Assembly: GCA_017461395.1 (NCBI GenBank)
Contig: JAFTYF010000063.1
Location: 62,001 to 126,000, forward strand
Source of the DNA: Ruminococcus sp.
GTDB lineage: Bacteria; Bacillota; Clostridia; Oscillospirales; Ruminococcaceae
Length of the DNA: 64,000 bases
Reading direction: 5' to 3'
Shown: piece after piece, positions 61,275-64,000 of the stretch
Layout: the number at the start of each line of letters is the position of its first letter
Numbering within the stretch: position 1 is the stretch's first letter
Translations under genes and position numbers: made by a program
The notes under the pieces: model-generated
Database searches by the model: none
What the model was told of the DNA's origin: nothing
What the model saw: the letters and a program-made list of their open reading frames with translations, nothing else

Positions 61275-61361
61275 GCCGCTGTGGTGGAATAGGCAGACAC
61301 AAGGGACTTAAAATCCCTCGGAGTAACATCCGTACCGGTTCAAGTCCGGTCAGCGGCACCA
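61275..61361 (+). tRNA. tRNA-Leu (UAA), CCA encoded
   Basis: Class II tRNA of 87 bases. The acceptor stem GCCGCTG pairs with CAGCGGC, followed by discriminator A and CCA. The anticodon stem AGGGA/TCCCT encloses loop CTTAAAA, giving anticodon TAA. The long variable arm and the T-arm GGTTCAAGTCC are present. Confidence 0.97.
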
Positions 61362-61363
61362 TT

Positions 61364-61397
61364 AAGGGAATGTCGAACTTTCGATGTTCCCTTTTTG
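61364..61397 (+). terminator. terminator after tRNA-Leu
   Basis: AAGGGAA / TTCCCTT outer stem with an inner TCGAA/TTCGA pairing and a TTTTT tail. Confidence 0.88.
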
Positions 61398-61430
61398 TTA
61401 TGCCGTATCCCCAAAATAAGCAACTTACAA

Positions 61431-61459
61431 TTGACATTAGGCATTGCATATGGTATAAT
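61431..61459 (+). promoter_or_regulatory. Sigma-A promoter for the lipoprotein gene
   Basis: TTGACA (61431-61436), 17-base spacer, TATAAT (61454-61459), 69 bases before the ATG. Confidence 0.8.
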
Positions 61460-61527
61460 GATAAAAAAATTAATAACATCTGCAATTCAACTAAACTATG
61501 GTATCATTCCAGGAACGGAGGTTTACT

Positions 61528-62730
61528 ATGAAAAAAATCCTTGCATATTCTATCCTGTTTTCTATGCTGATTACAACTTTAACAGGCTGCGGAAAAGAAA
61601 AAAATTCCAAAAGCATAGCTTCTTCTGAAACGTCATCTGAAACTACAGAAATCCAAACTGCTGCCAACTCAACTGAGAAAAATACACAACAGCCTTCAAC
61701 AGAACTTTCTACAGAAACATCGGCAACAACAAATCCTGCTACAGAAGCACATACAAATAAGACTGATTATAACAAAGTTTATTCAGATATCATTGAAAGC
61801 TTCAAGAGCGTTATTACAGACGGTGTACAGGACGAAACTGAAATCCCCGGTGATCCTTCCATTATTTATGAACTCTCAGGACGTGAAGCTGAATTTAATC
61901 TCGGCTATGCTGTAGAAGATCTCAGCGGTGACGGTATACCAGAACTCACAATCGCCACTATTAACGAAAAACGTGACGGAATTTGTTATGGTGAACAGGT
62001 TTACGCAGTATACACCTGTCACGATAATACAGTATCACTTGTCTTTGAAGGCGCTTACAGAAATAGCTACCGCTACAAAGGCAATGGCACTTTCCTCTAT
62101 CGTGGGTCAGGCGGCGCAATATACAACATTTTCGGCAGCTATACCCTCCAGCCAGACGGCAGAATATTAAAGTGCGATGACTATTACTTCACATATGAGA
62201 AAGACGATACATTCACGGAAATCGGTTACTATCACAACACACTTGGTATAAGTGATAAGGAACAGTCCGAAGAACTCGATATTACTGAGGATGAATTCTG
62301 GGAAATAAGCAAAAATATGGAAAGTGAATCAGAAGAAATCGCTCTCATTCCATTTGTTGATGAATATGAAGTGAAAACGGTTTCAAAGCTTTTTGCCAAA
62401 TATATCGATGATTCCACATATAACGATGACTCTTGCGATTTTTATTCCATCGATCAGTCTGAATACTCAACTAAAATTGTATTTTCAACTGACGACAAAC
62501 TTCAGGACTTCAAAATTCTGTCGCTGTTTATGGAAGATGTCAGCTACTCCATTAATGATATTTATTCACATGGAACATTGACATTTGACCGTCCGCTTGT
62601 CGTGGAAATGACATTTTATGGTGATACGCCGTCATACGGTATTTCATACAAGGATGAAACAGGCGAAACAAAACGCTTTTCAATTTCTATGAGCGGATAT
62701 GACGGCTCACTGGAATTGCTTGAATTTTAA
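61528..62730 (+). CDS. lipoprotein with Ser/Thr-rich stalk, unknown function
   Basis: A 400-residue surface lipoprotein. The lipobox is LTGC with the cysteine at 21. A Ser/Thr/Glu-rich stalk runs to about residue 78. The globular part (about 80-400) has a repeat-like acidic segment VEDLSGDGIPELTIAT, as in FG-GAP or calcium-binding-like modules of Ruminococcus hypothetical lipoproteins, and many aromatic residues. GGAGG lies 7 bases ahead of ATG 61528; the longer frame from 61498 has no ribosome site. I do not recognise a specific family. Confidence 0.8.
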   Translation: MKKILAYSILFSMLITTLTGCGKEKNSKSIASSETSSETTEIQTAANSTEKNTQQPSTELSTETSATTNPATEAHTNKTDYNKVYSDIIESFKSVITDGVQDETEIPGDPSIIYELSGREAEFNLGYAVEDLSGDGIPELTIATINEKRDGICYGEQVYAVYTCHDNTVSLVFEGAYRNSYRYKGNGTFLYRGSGGAIYNIFGSYTLQPDGRILKCDDYYFTYEKDDTFTEIGYYHNTLGISDKEQSEELDITEDEFWEISKNMESESEEIALIPFVDEYEVKTVSKLFAKYIDDSTYNDDSCDFYSIDQSEYSTKIVFSTDDKLQDFKILSLFMEDVSYSINDIYSHGTLTFDRPLVVEMTFYGDTPSYGISYKDETGETKRFSISMSGYDGSLELLEF

Positions 62731-63195
62731 CATATAAATAGAACGAAAGCCCAGAAAGGTTTCCCCGTGCATCGATCTTCAGAATATCGCCATTTTTCAC
62801 ATCCAGCACCTCATAGTCAAAACGGAGAAGCCCACAAGCTTTGAGAGTCTTCTCCATAATGCTCTGCGTGGATGCGTAGACATACAGCCCGATTAAGGGA
62901 AAATGAATCAGATACAGCGGACTCGAACCTTTCACAAAATACAGCGAATTTTCGGCATCGAGCAGGGTAAACGTGAAGTTACCGGAAACATCCTCTGCCA
63001 TCTGTGCCAATGATTCAAAGGAGAGATCCCCATTCTGTTCAATCAGCTGAACCCCAATATAGCTGTCCGTTTCGATTTTCGTAACGGGCAGCTTTTTCGT
63101 TCTCCGCAGCTCCCGATTATTGTAAAGCACACCATTATGAGCAAATGCAAACTCCTGTCCGGCATATCCACGGAATGGATGGTTGTTGAAGTTCA
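62687..63195 (-). pseudogene. 5'-truncated class II glutamine amidotransferase
   Basis: From NNHPFRGYAG through FAFAHNGVLYNNREL, KIETDSYIGVQL and NFTFTLLDAENSLYFVKGS the frame matches the C-terminal two thirds of a class II (Ntn) glutamine amidotransferase domain. The N-terminal catalytic MCGI segment and the first 70 or so residues are missing; the sequence upstream belongs to an hsdR fragment in another frame. The C-terminus also degenerates (about 62687-62745) and overlaps the convergent lipoprotein gene by 44 bases. It should be inactive because the nucleophilic N-terminal cysteine is absent. Confidence 0.7.
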
Positions 63196-63617
63196 AGGAA
63201 GCCGAGGGGAATACCATTTACAAGAATAGTGATGTCGGGTCTGAATGAACCTTCTTCCGTACCTTTTGTGATGCAGAAAGGGAGTTCATCCACAACAGCA
63301 AAATCATTCTTTGAAATATCCTCAAAATCAATAAGCTTCACTCTGTCCAGAGGATTAATAAGCCAGTTGTAAAACTCTTTACCGAGGTCGTTATTCTTAA
63401 TAACGCTGTTGATTTCCATAAGAATATCAATAACCTCGTTGTCAGAGAACGTTCTTTTGTTTATATTTTCAATAGCAGTCTTGAAGCGATTCACAAAAAT
63501 CTTTGTTTCAAAGTCTATGCTCGCATCACTTAGAGACTGATAATTATAACCTATTCTAAGAAACTGAATAGTAGCAGGGATTTTCACCCTTGTATCTTCA
63601 TTAAAGACCTTACTCAT
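63189..63617 (-). pseudogene. N-terminal fragment of type I restriction enzyme HsdR
   Basis: The start (GAGGAG ahead of the ATG at 63617) and the first 142 or so residues match an HsdR N-terminal domain: IPATIQFLRIGYNYQSL, SIDFETKIFVNRFKTAIENIN and RPDITILVNGIPLGFLEL. In intact HsdR the nuclease motif continues as E-x-K; here the third position is Gln and the frame then reads 17 unrelated residues to a stop at 63135, exactly where amidotransferase sequence begins. The helicase and all later domains are missing. No hsdM or hsdS lies nearby. It is a deletion remnant, not a functional restriction gene. Confidence 0.7.
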
Positions 63618-63873
63618 CTTGTACTCCTCTAAGTATTATTATAACTTTCAAAAATTCTGATAACTCATTTTCCGGTGGATGAGTTATTTCGGTTAATTAT
63701 ACGGTTGTTGAGGTGATTCTATTAAATCCATGATAGAAATCACATTTGTATCCTCATTTTGCATGAGTAGTCAATACAAGTTTAATCCTATCCGCCGAAA
63801 GGAAAGAAAGATAGTAAATGTGAAAGTATCTTTCAAAATTATATAGAAACTTGGACTGTTTTTACGGTAACAG
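63618..63873. other. non-coding gap between gene remnants
   Basis: No supported gene. A small inverted repeat AACTCAT...ATGAGTT lies at about 63661-63685. Nothing else is recognisable. Confidence 0.4.
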
Positions 63874-63902
63874 TTGCATTTCCTCCCCAAATATGGTATA
63901 AT
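63874..63902 (+). promoter_or_regulatory. orphan sigma-A promoter
   Basis: TTGCAT (63874-63879), 17-base spacer, TATAAT (63897-63902). The sequence immediately after it is the interior of a truncated gene rather than a leader. Confidence 0.55.
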
Positions 63903-63904
63903 AG

Positions 63905-64000
63905 AAACAACAAAACGAAATCAAGAATGCAGCTGATTTTTACGGTATCAGTGACCGTCTGGATGAAATTCAGCAATGGTATGACGGGTATCGTTTTGGT
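63905..64000 (+). pseudogene. fragment of AAA-ATPase-like / PD-(D/E)XK family protein, 5' truncated
   Basis: The frame reads AADFYGISDRLDEIQQWYDG then YRFG, matching the WYDGYRFG segment in the middle of the AAA-ATPase-like proteins (PF09820, often with a C-terminal PD-(D/E)XK nuclease) that are very common in Ruminococcus and Bacteroides genomes. A TAG stop lies in frame at 63902-63904 and there is no ATG, GTG or TTG before the conserved part, so the N-terminal half is missing. The rest continues beyond the window. Confidence 0.6.

Noticed and set aside
63189..63617. Intact type I restriction-modification system
   Set aside because: Only the HsdR N-terminus is present, its nuclease motif is cut, and no hsdM or hsdS is nearby.

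Overview
The window looks like the chromosome of a Gram-positive, strictly anaerobic, fibre-degrading gut or rumen Firmicute close to Ruminococcus. Evidence: Ruminococcus-type dockerin modules (a CE4 esterase at 947 and a CotH protein at 24545), a GH9 cellulase domain, threonine-rich linkers, sortase-assembled pili, clostridial promoter spacing (TTGACN-N17-TATAAT seen many times), and a fermentative incomplete TCA pathway ending in fumarate reduction. No CRISPR array, prophage or intact insertion sequence was seen.

Layout. 1-800: start of a leftward operon (V-type ATPase small-subunit-like) and a small pyrophosphatase-like protein. 947-6711: dockerin-bearing CE4 deacetylase, lon, ysxC, lysA. 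6793-24422: a redox block with aconitase (its promoter overlaps a Rex-like palindrome), a TraX-like protein, isocitrate dehydrogenase, rex, fumarase, then a tightly coupled run hdrB-hdrC-hdrA-flxD-flxC-flxB-flxA-frdB-frdA, followed by an AspT/SucE-type transporter and nadE. 24545-30510: a 1,074-residue dockerin/CotH protein, an EamA transporter and an NhaC antiporter. 30707-34791: a three-gene polysaccharide/tyrosine-kinase regulatory module without glycosyltransferases. 35110-51811: a pilus locus with a small coiled-coil protein, signal peptidase, a giant 3,737-residue surface protein carrying a GH9 catalytic domain inside a split Cna-B domain, a major pilin, a class C sortase, a minor pilin and a second sortase. 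51959-54212: amino-acid ABC transporter whose binding domain appears circularly permuted. 54459-56264: ECF-type sigma factor with a membrane anti-sigma partner. 56524-61070 (minus strand): VOC, GyrI-like, SDR and ASCH-DUF1810 genes, then a SulP transporter. 61275-62730: tRNA-Leu(UAA) and a lipoprotein. 62687-64000: a decayed region with fragments of a glutamine amidotransferase, a type I restriction HsdR and an AAA-ATPase-like gene.

How the genes work together. The central operon reads as a cytosolic NADH-oxidising, flavin-based electron-bifurcating complex (Flx-HdrABC type) placed directly before a soluble fumarate reductase (FrdAB, no membrane anchor). Fumarase supplies the substrate, an AspT/SucE-like carrier could export succinate, and the NADH sensor Rex is encoded at the head of the block. 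That suggests NADH-driven fumarate reduction coupled to ferredoxin reduction; this is inference from gene order. The second notable system is the pilus locus: a catalytic GH9 domain with all expected catalytic residues sits in a sortase-sorted, Cna-B-containing adhesin, which would give a cell-surface or pilus-tip cellulase independent of dockerin-cohesin attachment.
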